NCBI GenBank assembly: GCA_030427705.1
Contig: JAUIBR010000048.1
Span: forward strand, 1-52,412
Origin: a bacterium
GTDB taxonomy: Bacteria; Myxococcota_A; Bradymonadia; Bradymonadales; Bradymonadaceae
Direction of reading: 5' to 3'
DNA length: 52,412 nucleotides
Shown piece after piece: positions 7,522 through 15,579 of the stretch. Each line of letters starts with the position of its first letter. Position 1 is the first letter of the stretch. The notes beneath the pieces are model-generated. The model searched no databases. It was not told the origin of the DNA and saw only the letters and a program-made list of their open reading frames with translations. The translations under genes and the position numbers were made by a program.

Positions 7522-9903
7522 CTAGTTTCGAAGTGGCTTGTTGTTCATCAACATGTGGCCCATACGATCTTGCGTCTTCTCTTCGCCGCACAGCGATAGG
7601 AACGCCTCTCGCTCGAGGTCGAGAAGATGTTGTTCCGTCACCAAAACCTTCGTCGTGGTGTCGCCACCGGTCAGAACGCGACCCAGCTTGTTGCCGATGA
7701 ATCGGTCGTACTCAGAGACCTGGTTGTTCATCTGCATGCTGTAGAGCATTGCATCGACCGTCGCGGCGCCGTCCGCACCTGGAAGCGAGAACTTCATTGG
7801 ACGAGGTGCGACGAAACCGGCACGTGCCATACCGAGCGCTCGCTCTTTCGCGGCGTGGATGACGTGTGAGCGGTTGATGGTGACGCCGTCTTCTAGACCG
7901 AGGAAGCCCGTTGCGCGTGCTTCTTCTGCGCTCGTTGCGACCTTCGCCATACCGATGGTTAGGAAGATGTCCTTCAGGAACGCCATTGGATCGTGGTCTT
8001 TCACGGAAGCGTGGCGACCGAACCAATTGCGCATCAGCTGGAGGTTTCCACCACCACCAGGGATGAGGCCGACACCGACTTCAACCAAGCCCATGTAGAG
8101 CTCACCGGCAGCCTGAACCGCGTTGGCGCCCATCGTGACTTCAGCACCGCCACCGAGCGTCAGGCCGGTTGGGGCCGAAACGACTGGGAACGAGCTGTAG
8201 CGCATGCGTTGGTTGGCGTTCTGGAACGCGGCGATCATCTCTTCGATCTGGTCCCACTCGCCTTGCTTCGAAGCCATGAGAACCAACATCAAGTTGGCAC
8301 CGGCCGAGAAGTTATCCGAGCTGTTACCGATGACGAGTGCCTCGAAGTTCTTTTCAACTTCGTCGATCGACTTGTGCATCATGTCGATGATGTCGTTGTC
8401 GATAGCATTCATCTTGGTGTGGAACTCAAGCAATGCTGCGCCGTCACCGATATCGTGAAGCGTCGCGCCCATGTTTCCGAAGACCTTCGTATTGTCGGTC
8501 TTCTTGAGAACTTCGAGGGAGATTTCCTTCGAGTCCGTTGGGTACGCGCGGTACGCATGTTCTTTATAGTCGTAGTACTGCTTTTCGTTGCCTTCCCAGC
8601 GATAGAAGGTCTCGTTGCCTTTTTCGATCATTTCGCCAACCCAAGCTGGCGCATCGATTCCGGCTTCTTTCATCGCTTCGTAGCCCCATTTGACGCCGAT
8701 TGCGTCCCAGGTCTCGAACGGGCCGAGGTCCCAGTTGAAGCCCCAACGCATGCCTTTGTCGACATTGACGACGTCATCGGCGATTTCGCCCAGACGACGT
8801 GCCGAGTAGGCGAGCGACTTGAGCGTGATTTCGCGTGCGAACTCAGCGGCTTTGTCGTCGCCTTCGACGACAACCTTCTTGATGCGATCGCCAGGTTTGC
8901 CTTTCGCTGCCGAGAGGCTCGCGTATTCAGGCTTGGTGCGCGGACGGTACTCAAGCGTGTTGAGGTCAAGCGCCTGGATGCCTTCTTTGGTCTTCTTGTA
9001 GAAGCCTTGCTTCGCCTTCGAGCCGATCCAGCCCTTTTCGACAAGCTGAGTCATGAACTCAGGAACCTTGAAGTTTTCGCGCTCTTCGTCTTCGGTCAAC
9101 GTGTCGTAGCAGTTGGTCGCAACGTGTACGAACGTGTCCAAACCAACGACATCAGCCGTGCGGAACACAGCTGACTTCGGGCGACCCATCGGCTTGGCGA
9201 AGATTGCGTCGACGTCTTCGATCGTCATCTCGTACTTTGGCATCGTGTGCATGATGGTCATCATGCCGTGAACGCCGATACGGTTTGCGATGAAGTTCGT
9301 CGTGTCCTTACCAAACACGATCCCTTTTCCAAGCACGTCGCGTCCGAACTCAACAACCGTGTCGAGAACAGCCTTATCAGTCTGCTCTGCGGGGACGATC
9401 TCAAGGAGCTTCATGTAGCGAACTGGATTGAAGAAGTGCGTCACCAGGAAGCGCTTCTTGAAGTCGTCGCTACGACCTTCCAGCATGCCTTTGATCGAAA
9501 GACCCGAAGTGTTCGAAGCAATGATAGCTTCGGGGTTAGCGTGCTCTTCGATCTTGTCGAAGGTCGCCTGCTTGATCTTCATGTTCTCGGGCACAGCCTC
9601 AACAATCCAATCGACGTCGGCGAGCAGTTCGAGGTGGTCTGACGTGTTTGCTGGCGTGATCAGGTCGAGATCAATCTTGTCGTAGATCAGCGCTGGCTTG
9701 CTCTTCGCGATCGACGTCAGCGCGCCGTTTGCGAACTTGTTGCGAAACGCCGGATCGTTGACGTCATCACCTTCGCCCGGATTAGGCGGAACGATGTCGA
9801 AGAGAATGGTTGGGATTCGAGCATTCGCAAGATGTGCTGCGATGCCTTGACCCATGACGCCGCCGCCAATGACGGCCGCTTTTCGGATGCGATTCGTTGC
9901 CAT
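7522..9903 (-). CDS. fadN: 3-hydroxyacyl-CoA dehydrogenase / enoyl-CoA hydratase (FadN type)
   Basis: This bifunctional beta-oxidation enzyme of 793 residues runs dehydrogenase first and hydratase last, opposite to E. coli FadB. The N-terminal Rossmann motif is IGGGVMGQGIAAHLA, followed by the 3HCDH substrate domain (NTSGLSIKGM, THFFNPVRYMKLLE) and a second 3HCDH C-terminal repeat. From about residue 510 a crotonase fold carries the oxyanion motif NFSAGANLMLV and the GLVEVGVGLIPGGGGN motif. ATG 9903 is chosen over GTG 9915 because AAGGTGG sits about 8 nt upstream of it. It probably forms an operon with the thiolase gene downstream. Upstream lies the repeat-rich region 9904-10523. Confidence 0.93.
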   Translation of the reverse strand: MATNRIRKAAVIGGGVMGQGIAAHLANARIPTILFDIVPPNPGEGDDVNDPAFRNKFANGALTSIAKSKPALIYDKIDLDLITPANTSDHLELLADVDWIVEAVPENMKIKQATFDKIEEHANPEAIIASNTSGLSIKGMLEGRSDDFKKRFLVTHFFNPVRYMKLLEIVPAEQTDKAVLDTVVEFGRDVLGKGIVFGKDTTNFIANRIGVHGMMTIMHTMPKYEMTIEDVDAIFAKPMGRPKSAVFRTADVVGLDTFVHVATNCYDTLTEDEERENFKVPEFMTQLVEKGWIGSKAKQGFYKKTKEGIQALDLNTLEYRPRTKPEYASLSAAKGKPGDRIKKVVVEGDDKAAEFAREITLKSLAYSARRLGEIADDVVNVDKGMRWGFNWDLGPFETWDAIGVKWGYEAMKEAGIDAPAWVGEMIEKGNETFYRWEGNEKQYYDYKEHAYRAYPTDSKEISLEVLKKTDNTKVFGNMGATLHDIGDGAALLEFHTKMNAIDNDIIDMMHKSIDEVEKNFEALVIGNSSDNFSAGANLMLVLMASKQGEWDQIEEMIAAFQNANQRMRYSSFPVVSAPTGLTLGGGAEVTMGANAVQAAGELYMGLVEVGVGLIPGGGGNLQLMRNWFGRHASVKDHDPMAFLKDIFLTIGMAKVATSAEEARATGFLGLEDGVTINRSHVIHAAKERALGMARAGFVAPRPMKFSLPGADGAATVDAMLYSMQMNNQVSEYDRFIGNKLGRVLTGGDTTTKVLVTEQHLLDLEREAFLSLCGEEKTQDRMGHMLMNNKPLRN

Positions 9904-10009
9904 GTCTAGTGCCACCTTAAGTGAGGGTGTGGGTAAAATTTGGGGATCAAATTTGCGATCAAAGTCCTACAACAATGAATAGGATTCCGAAAGACTGAAT
10001 GACGATTCA

Positions 10010-10300
10010 TTTTCGCTCGGCTTTGCCTCGCTGGCGTCGCGGCTTCGCCGCTGGCGTCACGGCTTCGCCGTTGGCGTCGCGCTTTGCGCTGGGGTCGCCC
10101 TTTGGGCTGGCGTCGCGCTTCGCGCTGGGGTCGCTCGCCTTCGGCTTCGCTGGGGTCGCCCTTCGGGCTGGCGTCGCGCTTCGCGCTGGGGTCGCTCGCC
10201 TTCGGCTTCGCTGGGGTCGCCCTTCGGGCTAGCGTCGCGCTTCGCGCTGAGTTCGCTCGCCTTCGGCTTCGCTGGGTTCGCTCGCCTTCGGCTTCGCTGT
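10010..10300. repeat. Degenerate GCTTCGC-type repeat cluster (left cluster)
   Basis: This stretch is built from short modules such as TCGCCTTCGGCTTCGCTGGG and CTGGCGTCGCGCTTCGCGCT, repeated with small variations. Most modules contain GCTTCGC or its complement GCGAAGC. The cluster is the inverse complement of the repeat cluster at 11611-11909. Several frames stay open across it only because the repeats lack stop codons, so I do not treat those frames as genes. Confidence 0.85.
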
Positions 10301-10311
10301 ACACTGCGGCC

Positions 10312-10434
10312 AGGCGAAGCCGACGCCAGGCGAAGCCGACGCCAGGCGAAGCCGACGCCAGGCGAAGCCGACGCCAGGCGAAGCCGACGCCAGGCGAAGC
10401 CGACGCCAGGCGAAGCCGACGCCAGGCGAAGCCG
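10312..10434. repeat. 16-bp tandem repeat array, about eight copies
   Basis: The unit AGGCGAAGCCGACGCC starts at 10312 and recurs at 10328, 10344, 10360, 10376, 10392, 10408 and 10424, the last copy being partial. Copies are almost identical and there are no spacers, so it is not a CRISPR array. Its GCGAAGC-containing units run in the opposite orientation to the left cluster immediately before it, so together they could form a large foldback. Confidence 0.92.
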
Positions 10435-10441
10435 TTCGGGC

Positions 10442-10469
10442 TTGAATATTTGGAAGCCAACGTTATGTT
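10442..10469 (+). promoter_or_regulatory. Possible sigma70-type promoter for bolA-grx
   Basis: TTGAAT (10442-10447) and TATGTT (10464-10469) are separated by 16 nt, immediately after the repeat array and about 55 nt before the bolA start. The -10 match is imperfect. Confidence 0.4.
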
Positions 10470-10523
10470 GGGCGCATCTTGTACTTGGTCAAACTTGGCC
10501 GGATGTAGATTTGGAGGTGACGG

Positions 10524-10775
10524 ATGGAGCCAGAAACCATCGTCAACATGATCAAAAACTTGATCCCAGACGCAATTGTTGAGCTAACCGACTTGACCGG
10601 AACGCGCGATCACTGGAGCGCGATTGTCGTTTCCAGCGAATTTGAGGGCAAACTGCCGCTCAAGCAACACCGAATGGTCAATAAGGCACTGGCTGAACCG
10701 CTGGCGACCGGCGAGTTACACGCGCTGCAACTTAAAACCCTTACCCCGGCTGAGTGGGAATCCCACAACAGCTAA
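10524..10775 (+). CDS. bolA: BolA family protein
   Basis: The product has 83 residues, with the family core DHWSAIVVSSEFEGKLPLKQ followed by HRMVNKALAEPL. BolA-like proteins pair with CGFS monothiol glutaredoxins to hold a shared [2Fe-2S] cluster and take part in iron-sulfur transfer or iron sensing. The gene next door encodes exactly such a glutaredoxin, 17 nt downstream, which supports the assignment. The start has a strong GGAGGTGA ribosome binding site. The conserved His in QHRM is the likely cluster ligand by analogy. The protein is of the short BolA3/IbaG-like type. Confidence 0.92.
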   Translation: MEPETIVNMIKNLIPDAIVELTDLTGTRDHWSAIVVSSEFEGKLPLKQHRMVNKALAEPLATGELHALQLKTLTPAEWESHNS

Positions 10776-10792
10776 CACTCATGGAGTTCGTG

Positions 10793-11197
10793 ATGAGTGA
10801 CGAACCAAAGAAAATCTCTCTTCCGATTATTGGCGCTGAGCCCGAGGCGAACGCCGATGCACCAAAAACCCGCGCCGAAGGTGGCGACATCATGACAGAG
10901 ATCGAGCGCGAAGTTACCGACAACGCGATCGTTCTTTATATGAAAGGCACCCCAGACCAGCCGATGTGCGGCTTCTCGGCGCGCGCTGCCGGTATCCTAA
11001 GCACCTATGGCGTGCCTTACTACGCCGTGAACATCCTAGCGGACCAAGAGAAGCGTCAAGCGATCAAGGTTTACTCGGATTGGCCAACGATCCCTCAGGT
11101 CTATGTTGGCGGCGAGTTCTTAGGCGGCTCGGATATCCTCACGCAGATGTATGAGAACGGACAGCTCGACGAAATCATTAAGACAGTCGACGCTTAG
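10793..11197 (+). CDS. grxD: Monothiol glutaredoxin, Grx4/Grx5 type (CGFS)
   Basis: This Fe-S carrier glutaredoxin of 134 residues has the active-site motif MCGFS (Cys59), the preceding KGTPDQP loop, WPTIPQVYVGGEFLGGSDI and a C-terminal helix. ATG 10793 is selected because GGAG lies 6 nt upstream; starts at 10754 and 10781 lack such a site. The first 30 or so residues form an extension (ISLPIIGAEPEANADAP) not usual in the family, and a shorter protein starting at 10892 is possible. It is co-transcribed with bolA and the products are expected to form a [2Fe-2S] heterodimer. The stop codon overlaps the 3' end of the minus-strand gene that follows. Confidence 0.94.
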   Translation: MSDEPKKISLPIIGAEPEANADAPKTRAEGGDIMTEIEREVTDNAIVLYMKGTPDQPMCGFSARAAGILSTYGVPYYAVNILADQEKRQAIKVYSDWPTIPQVYVGGEFLGGSDILTQMYENGQLDEIIKTVDA

Positions 11198-11537
11198 TCT
11201 TCCTCGTCATCTTTGATCCGAGCGTCAATCGCCACCCATAGCCGGTGGATACGATAGGCGTTGTCCTTCGACCTTCTGAATAGATTGAAGAATATTGGGG
11301 ATCTGGTCTTCCGATGAAGTGCACGCATCTGGTTCGCGCGGTCGCTACATAATGCCGCCAGGATTTGTCAGATCGCCCATACCCCTCAGATAGGTTGTTC
11401 GTCACACTTTCAGCGGCCCTTGTGGCCTGATCGTAGTGAGTTTTCATCAGCTTCGGTGAGAGCGTTCCCACCGCGGTTTCTATTTCCTCGGACAGCTGGC
11501 AAGCGACTCGGTACACTCTCAGTTTTTCTACAGACAC
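11178..11537 (-). pseudogene. Four-helix-bundle (23S rRNA intervening-sequence type) protein, probably frameshifted
   Basis: GTG 11537 is preceded by AAAGGAG with about 6-nt spacing. Residues 1-70 or so fit the S23/IVP four-helix-bundle family: KLRVYRVACQLSEEIE, QATRAAESVTNNLSEGYGR, HYVATAR. After ATAR the reading frame gives low-quality sequence (CVHFIGRPDPQ...). The alternative frame gives a helical, Lys/Arg-rich tail starting ANQMRALHRKTR and stopping at 11194. A single-base shift near 11335 would join them, so this copy is probably decaying. The protein's function is unknown across the family. The gene sits directly beside the right repeat cluster and overlaps the glutaredoxin stop. Confidence 0.6.
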
Positions 11538-11610
11538 AACGTGCTCCTTTGTTGAAATCGAAGCGGTTATCGTTGGTCTTACGAAACTGTTTCCAAAAAA
11601 CGACACGCAA

Positions 11611-11909
11611 CGAAGCCGAAGGCGAGCGAACCCAGCGAAGCCGAAGGCGAGCGAACCCAGCGAAGCCGAAGGCGAGCGAACCCAGCGAAGCCGAAGGCGA
11701 GCGAACCCAGCGAAGCCGAAGGCGAGCGAACTCAGCGCGAAGCGCGACGCCAGCCCGAAGGGCGACCCCAGCGAAGCCGAAGGCGAGCGAACTCAGCGCG
11801 AAGCGCGACGCCAGCGGCAAAGCCGCGACCCCAGCGCGAAGCGCGACGCCAGCGGCGAAGCCGCGACGCCAGCGGCGAAGCCGCGACGCCAGCGAGGCAA
11901 AGCCGAGCG
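11611..11909. repeat. GCGAAGC-type repeat cluster (right cluster), 25-bp units at its start
   Basis: The first part is a tandem array with a 25-bp period containing CAGCGAAGCCGAAGGCGAGC. It then breaks into shorter CAGCGGCGAAGCCGCGACGC-type modules. It is the inverse complement of the left cluster at 10010-10300, so bolA, grxD and the four-helix-bundle gene lie between inverted repeat fields. Open frames across it are repeat artefacts. Confidence 0.9.
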
Positions 11910-11923
11910 AAGTGGTCTTTTCC

Positions 11924-11952
11924 TTGACATCCACCACCCACGTCCCTAATCT
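11924..11952 (+). promoter_or_regulatory. sigma70-type promoter for rpsP-khpA-rimM-trmD
   Basis: TTGACA (11924-11929) is a perfect -35 hexamer. TAATCT (11947-11952) follows after exactly 17 nt, 95 nt before the rpsP start. It lies just after the repeat cluster and is the best promoter match in the window. Confidence 0.75.
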
Positions 11953-12047
11953 CCGCGCTCCCTGCTGGATCTGCGATTTTTCTGCAGCTCCCAATGGATG
12001 AACTACGCACCACGCAGGTACACGGTGCAAACAAAGAGTTAAGAACC

Positions 12048-12617
12048 ATGGCAGTACGTCTACGCCTACAACGTGGCGGCGCTAAAAAGCGACCTTTCTA
12101 TCGTGTCGTTGCCGCTGACCGCCGACGCGCACGCGACGGCAAATTCATCGAACTTCTTGGTACGTTTGACCCGCTTCAAGAGCCACCAGCGATCCGCCTC
12201 AACAAAGAGCGCGTTGATTACTGGATCGGTGTTGGAGCGCTTCCAAGCGACACCGTGAAGAGCATCATCGCTAAGATTGACGCTGGCGAAGGCATCGACC
12301 TCAGCAAAGAAGGCGCTGACAAGGCTGCTGTGAAAGCTCGCCGTGAAGCGCGCGAAGCTGAAAAGACTGCTCGCAAAGCTGCTGTCGAGAACGCTGCTGC
12401 TGAGAAAGCTGCTGAAGCTGCAAAGGCTGCCAAGGCTGCTGAAGCTGCTGCTGCTGAAGCAAAGGCTGCTGAAGAAGCTGCTGCTGCTGAAGCTGCCGCT
12501 GAAGAAGCTCCAGCCGAAGAAGCTGCTGCTGAAGAAGCTCCAGCTGAAGAAGCTGCTGCTGAAGAAGCACCTGCTGAAGAGCCTGCTGCTGAAGAAGCAA
12601 AAGCAGAAGAAGAGTAA
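12048..12617 (+). CDS. rpsP: 30S ribosomal protein S16 with long Ala/Glu-rich tail
   Basis: S16 is an assembly protein of the small subunit. Residues 1-80 are a normal S16: MAVRLRLQRGGAKKRPFYRV, FIELLGTFDPL, ERVDYWIGVGALPSDTV. The usual length is about 80-90 residues, but this product has 189. The extra hundred or so residues start with a charged helix (KAAVKARREAREAEKTARKA), become Ala-rich and end in repeats of EEAPAEEAAA. The tail is strongly acidic and probably extends off the ribosome surface. ATG 12048 gives the conserved N-terminus; an upstream in-frame ATG at 11994 would add unrelated residues. First gene of the classic rpsP-khpA-rimM-trmD set. Confidence 0.95.
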   Translation: MAVRLRLQRGGAKKRPFYRVVAADRRRARDGKFIELLGTFDPLQEPPAIRLNKERVDYWIGVGALPSDTVKSIIAKIDAGEGIDLSKEGADKAAVKARREAREAEKTARKAAVENAAAEKAAEAAKAAKAAEAAAAEAKAAEEAAAAEAAAEEAPAEEAAAEEAPAEEAAAEEAPAEEPAAEEAKAEEE

Positions 12618-12633
12618 TTTACTCCTCACCCAC

Positions 12634-12699
12634 GGGTGAGCATCGCGAACCAAATCGGTGAGCAACGCGAACCAAATCGGTGAGCAACGCGAACCAACG
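12634..12699. repeat. Three 22-bp tandem repeats between rpsP and khpA
   Basis: Copies of CGGTGAGCAACGCGAACCAA start at 12634, 12656 and 12678 with a 22-bp period; the first copy differs at a few positions. They fill the spacer up to the khpA start. A small hairpin, CTCACCC/GGGTGAG (12625-12640), overlaps the first copy. The repeats sit in the mRNA of a ribosomal operon, so they may set spacing or stability there. Confidence 0.85.
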
Positions 12700-12707
12700 A
12701 GATTCAC

Positions 12708-12962
12708 GTGACTGAAGAAGAAGTCGTTACAGCATACGAAGATCTGCTCTCCACCCTGGTGAAACCACTGCTCGGAGACGCAGAATTCTCCTTCAAGTCC
12801 AAGGTTCGTGGCTCGACAGTTCATATCGAACTCCGAACTCCCTCAAACGTGCGCGGCCGAGTCATCGGCAAAGGTGGTCGAATTGCTCGATCACTGCGCA
12901 CGCTCGTCGAAACAGCGGCGATTCCAACCGACTTGAGGGTCAACTTCGACATCGCGGACTAA
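12708..12962 (+). CDS. khpA: KH-domain RNA-binding protein KhpA
   Basis: The 84-residue product consists of one KH domain with the GxxG loop in VIGKGGRIARSLRTLV. KhpA homologues (formerly YlqC) bind RNA and in Firmicutes act with KhpB in cell elongation. The position between rpsP and rimM is the standard one. The start is GTG 12708 with a weak AACGAGA site upstream. The stop is 6 nt before rimM, so the pair is likely coupled. Confidence 0.93.
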   Translation: MTEEEVVTAYEDLLSTLVKPLLGDAEFSFKSKVRGSTVHIELRTPSNVRGRVIGKGGRIARSLRTLVETAAIPTDLRVNFDIAD

Positions 12963-12968
12963 CGCCGA

Positions 12969-13523
12969 GTGTCTGAAGACCAAAAAGTTAAATTTGGGAA
13001 GTTTGGGAAACCCCACGGGGTTCGTGGAGAGCTGCGTCTTTGGCTGTTCAATCCTGACACGCCAATCCTCGACCTCGATCTCGAGCTCTACGTGAACCGT
13101 GACGGCGAATGGGAAACCTACGTCGTTGATTACGTTCGACAGAGCAAAGAGAAGTATGCAGTTGTGGGCCTCCAAGACGTTATAGACCGCGATCACGCGG
13201 CTGAGCTCACGAATCTCGAAGTCTCGATTTTGCGGTCGAACTTCGAGGAGCTCGAAGACGATGAGTTCTATCAGGCAGACCTGGTAGGGCTTCCCGTATT
13301 CCTTGAGTCTGACGAAGGCCGAGAACAGATCGGCAAGGTGAAAGGCTTCCTCGACCCGCTTAGTGATACGGACATCATGGCGGTCACGGGCCCTCGAATT
13401 CAGGGTCGGCTGCTGGTCCTGATGACCAAAGAGATCGTCACAGGGATGAGCCTCGAAGACGGCATCACGCTCGCACCGCTAGAGACTTGGGCTCCGGAAG
13501 ACTTCGCGCTCAAACCGGCATGA
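12969..13523 (+). CDS. rimM: Ribosome maturation factor RimM
   Basis: RimM binds S19 in the 30S head and helps 16S rRNA maturation. The 184-residue product has the N-terminal beta-barrel start [20 protein letters not shown] and the C-terminal PRC-barrel ([30 protein letters not shown]). The start is GTG 12969, 6 nt after khpA. Its last codons overlap trmD through ATGA at 13520-13523. Confidence 0.95.
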   Translation: MSEDQKVKFGKFGKPHGVRGELRLWLFNPDTPILDLDLELYVNRDGEWETYVVDYVRQSKEKYAVVGLQDVIDRDHAAELTNLEVSILRSNFEELEDDEFYQADLVGLPVFLESDEGREQIGKVKGFLDPLSDTDIMAVTGPRIQGRLLVLMTKEIVTGMSLEDGITLAPLETWAPEDFALKPA

Positions 13524-14206
13524 CCTATCCCATACACATCCTGACGCTCTTCCCCGAGTACTTCGACTCGCCCCTGAGCGAGTCGATTATCAAGCGTGCT
13601 GTCGCGGCCGACCTGGTCGATTTCACGATTACGAATATCCGGGACTTCGCGACCGACAAGCATAAGACGGCAGACGATGTGCCGTATGGCGGTGGCGCGG
13701 GAATGGTGATGAAAGCTGAACCGCTTGTCGCCGCGCTAGAAGCTGCGAAGGCTGTAGCGGACGTCCCGCGAATCTACCTCACTCCACAGGGTGAACCACT
13801 GACGCAAGCCCTCGCGCAGGAGCTTTCAGAAGGCCCAGGGATGATTCTGACGTGTGGACACTACGAAGGCGTCGACCAACGTGTACGAGACGGCTGGATC
13901 GACCGTGAAGTCTCCATCGGCGACTTCGTGTTGACCGGCGGTGAGCCGGCAGCACTGATCTTGCTAGACTCGGTAGTTCGACTGCTTCCGGGAGTTCTCG
14001 GTAACGCAGAAAGCATCGAGGACGAGTCGTTCCAAACCCCGATGCTCGAATACCCGCACTACACTCGCCCACGCGAGTTTCGCGGTATGTCCGTCCCAGA
14101 CGTTTTGGTGAGTGGCCACCACGCCAAGATCGACGAGTGGCGTCGTGAGCAGTCCCTTAAACGTACGCAAGAGCGCCGTCCGGACCTGCTCGACGAAGAT
14201 TCCTAA
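13520..14206 (+). CDS. trmD: tRNA (guanine-37-N1)-methyltransferase TrmD
   Basis: TrmD adds the m1G37 methyl group to tRNAs reading CNN codons, using S-adenosylmethionine bound in a deep trefoil knot. The 228-residue product shows [43 protein letters not shown] and [16 protein letters not shown], and ends with the [20 protein letters not shown] tail. All are hallmark motifs, and the conserved Asp is in GVDQRV. The start overlaps rimM by ATGA. rplS, usually next, is absent, and the stop codon overlaps that of the convergent DUF2330 gene (shared CTAA at 14203-14206). Confidence 0.96.
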   Translation: MTYPIHILTLFPEYFDSPLSESIIKRAVAADLVDFTITNIRDFATDKHKTADDVPYGGGAGMVMKAEPLVAALEAAKAVADVPRIYLTPQGEPLTQALAQELSEGPGMILTCGHYEGVDQRVRDGWIDREVSIGDFVLTGGEPAALILLDSVVRLLPGVLGNAESIEDESFQTPMLEYPHYTRPREFRGMSVPDVLVSGHHAKIDEWRREQSLKRTQERRPDLLDEDS

Positions 14207-15579
14207 GCTTCGCGGCGGCGGCGAATCAAACCGACCAGACCAAGTAGCACAAAGAGCGTACCGCCAACGGGTGCCGCCGCATCGAAGCCGGTTTGCGCGC
14301 AACCATCGGACTCACCTTTCGAGCCATCGGGAAGGTCGCCATAAACGTCACGACCGTTGTCGCAGACAGGCGGAGGAGGTGGAGTGAATCGGCTTGAATC
14401 AATCTCCGCACATTCCACGCCCCGGAATCGACGACCGAACCCGTTTTCAACCAACCAACCGTTTGCACCACACTGGGGTGGGGCTGGGTCACAGACAGGA
14501 ACGTTGAGAAACTCGACAGAGTAGTTTCGGGCACCAGAATCCACTGCCGGACCCGCTGTTTCACACATCGGAACTGCGCCGTTTGGAGACACGATTGCTG
14601 CGTTGCCGCTGGCGCACTCGCATGTCGCGAAGCCCTGAATATCTACGCACGTTCCGTTGCCGCAATCGCGCCCCTTACATGCGTCGGGGAGCGTAATCCC
14701 ACCGGCGGCCAAATCGATGATCTCTTCGTTTGGGACGCAGGTCACGGACGGTAGGCCATCGAGATCGATGAATTGTTGCGAAACATAGTTCGCCGGGCAC
14801 GCGCACATCGCTTGCGTCCCGTCCGCGTTTGAATGGCAGGTGCCTGCACCACAGTAGGTTGTTGTGCATGGGTCCTTTAGCGCGATCGTTCGGTATTGCT
14901 CCACAGCGGCATCGTCTACGAATCTGCTGCGACATCCATCCAATTCGAACTTCTCGGGACTGAAGATCAAGCGCTGCGCGAAGGCGTCGCTACCTCGTGG
15001 CTCGAACATCGGGTCATACGTCATCTCGGCCGGCGACAAACGAGTTGTCAGACGGGTGATAGATGCATGTTTATTGCGTAGCTCCTCGAACATCTCGTAC
15101 GCCGTATTGTACTCACCGGCATCGACGAGCCCTGCGCAGTCATCGCGATCGTACGATGCTCCAGGGCACTCACATGACCCATTGCCCGAAACTCCACAGA
15201 AATCGTCGCCTTGCAGGCAGCAATCCTCGTAGGCGAAATCCACAAGGTTTCGGAAGTCGTTGCCGTACTCACGAATGAACGCGCCCGCGGGTCCGGCTTC
15301 GTCGATCGCTCGACTAATGACCATCGGATAGTTGGAGCGGCCTTCGAACTCACTCAGCGAATCCATCAGCGCATCGGGGCGGATCACGCTCTGTTCGCTG
15401 GGGCCATAGACGTCTTGGCCCATAATATAGGTCGTCACCGTAAGCTCGGGTTGTGCCGCAATTGCGGTGAGCTTGAGCGGAACCATCGGATTCTCAGCGA
15501 TATAAGTCATCTTCAACGGGCGAATCTCGTCAACACCCGCCCGGCACCAAACGACTGGCAACGATGTACATCCCTGCAT
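14203..15579 (-). CDS. C-terminal part of a frameshifted DUF2330 surface protein, with EGF-like repeats and MYXO-CTERM-like tail
   Basis: This frame has no good start of its own. From about 15545 it continues the DUF2330 domain that the upstream frame begins: [34 protein letters not shown]. The middle holds Cys-rich EGF-like units ([35 protein letters not shown]). The C-terminus is [13 protein letters not shown], a hydrophobic helix and RRRREA, resembling the MYXO-CTERM sorting signal of myxobacteria and relatives, in which a Cys is followed by a transmembrane helix and Arg cluster. The protein would thus be exported and sorted to the cell surface. It is probably one gene with 15530-16210. 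Confidence 0.75.
   Translation of the reverse strand: MQGCTSLPVVWCRAGVDEIRPLKMTYIAENPMVPLKLTAIAAQPELTVTTYIMGQDVYGPSEQSVIRPDALMDSLSEFEGRSNYPMVISRAIDEAGPAGAFIREYGNDFRNLVDFAYEDCCLQGDDFCGVSGNGSCECPGASYDRDDCAGLVDAGEYNTAYEMFEELRNKHASITRLTTRLSPAEMTYDPMFEPRGSDAFAQRLIFSPEKFELDGCRSRFVDDAAVEQYRTIALKDPCTTTYCGAGTCHSNADGTQAMCACPANYVSQQFIDLDGLPSVTCVPNEEIIDLAAGGITLPDACKGRDCGNGTCVDIQGFATCECASGNAAIVSPNGAVPMCETAGPAVDSGARNYSVEFLNVPVCDPAPPQCGANGWLVENGFGRRFRGVECAEIDSSRFTPPPPPVCDNGRDVYGDLPDGSKGESDGCAQTGFDAAAPVGGTLFVLLGLVGLIRRRREA

Noticed and set aside
7993-9174. 393-residue plus-strand frame
   Set aside because: It lies antisense inside fadN, whose motifs are clear; no ribosome binding site or domain was seen in the antisense product.
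10312-10434. Possible CRISPR array
   Set aside because: Units of 16 bp follow each other directly with no spacers and no cas genes nearby.
9906-10551. Long open frames on both strands across the repeat cluster (155 and 184 residues)
   Set aside because: They are open because the GC-rich repeats lack stop codons; the products are repetitive Ser/Ala/Arg strings with no start signal or conservation pattern.
11410-12030. Open frames of about 190-206 residues over the right repeat cluster
   Set aside because: Same artefact, and they cover the clear rpsP promoter.
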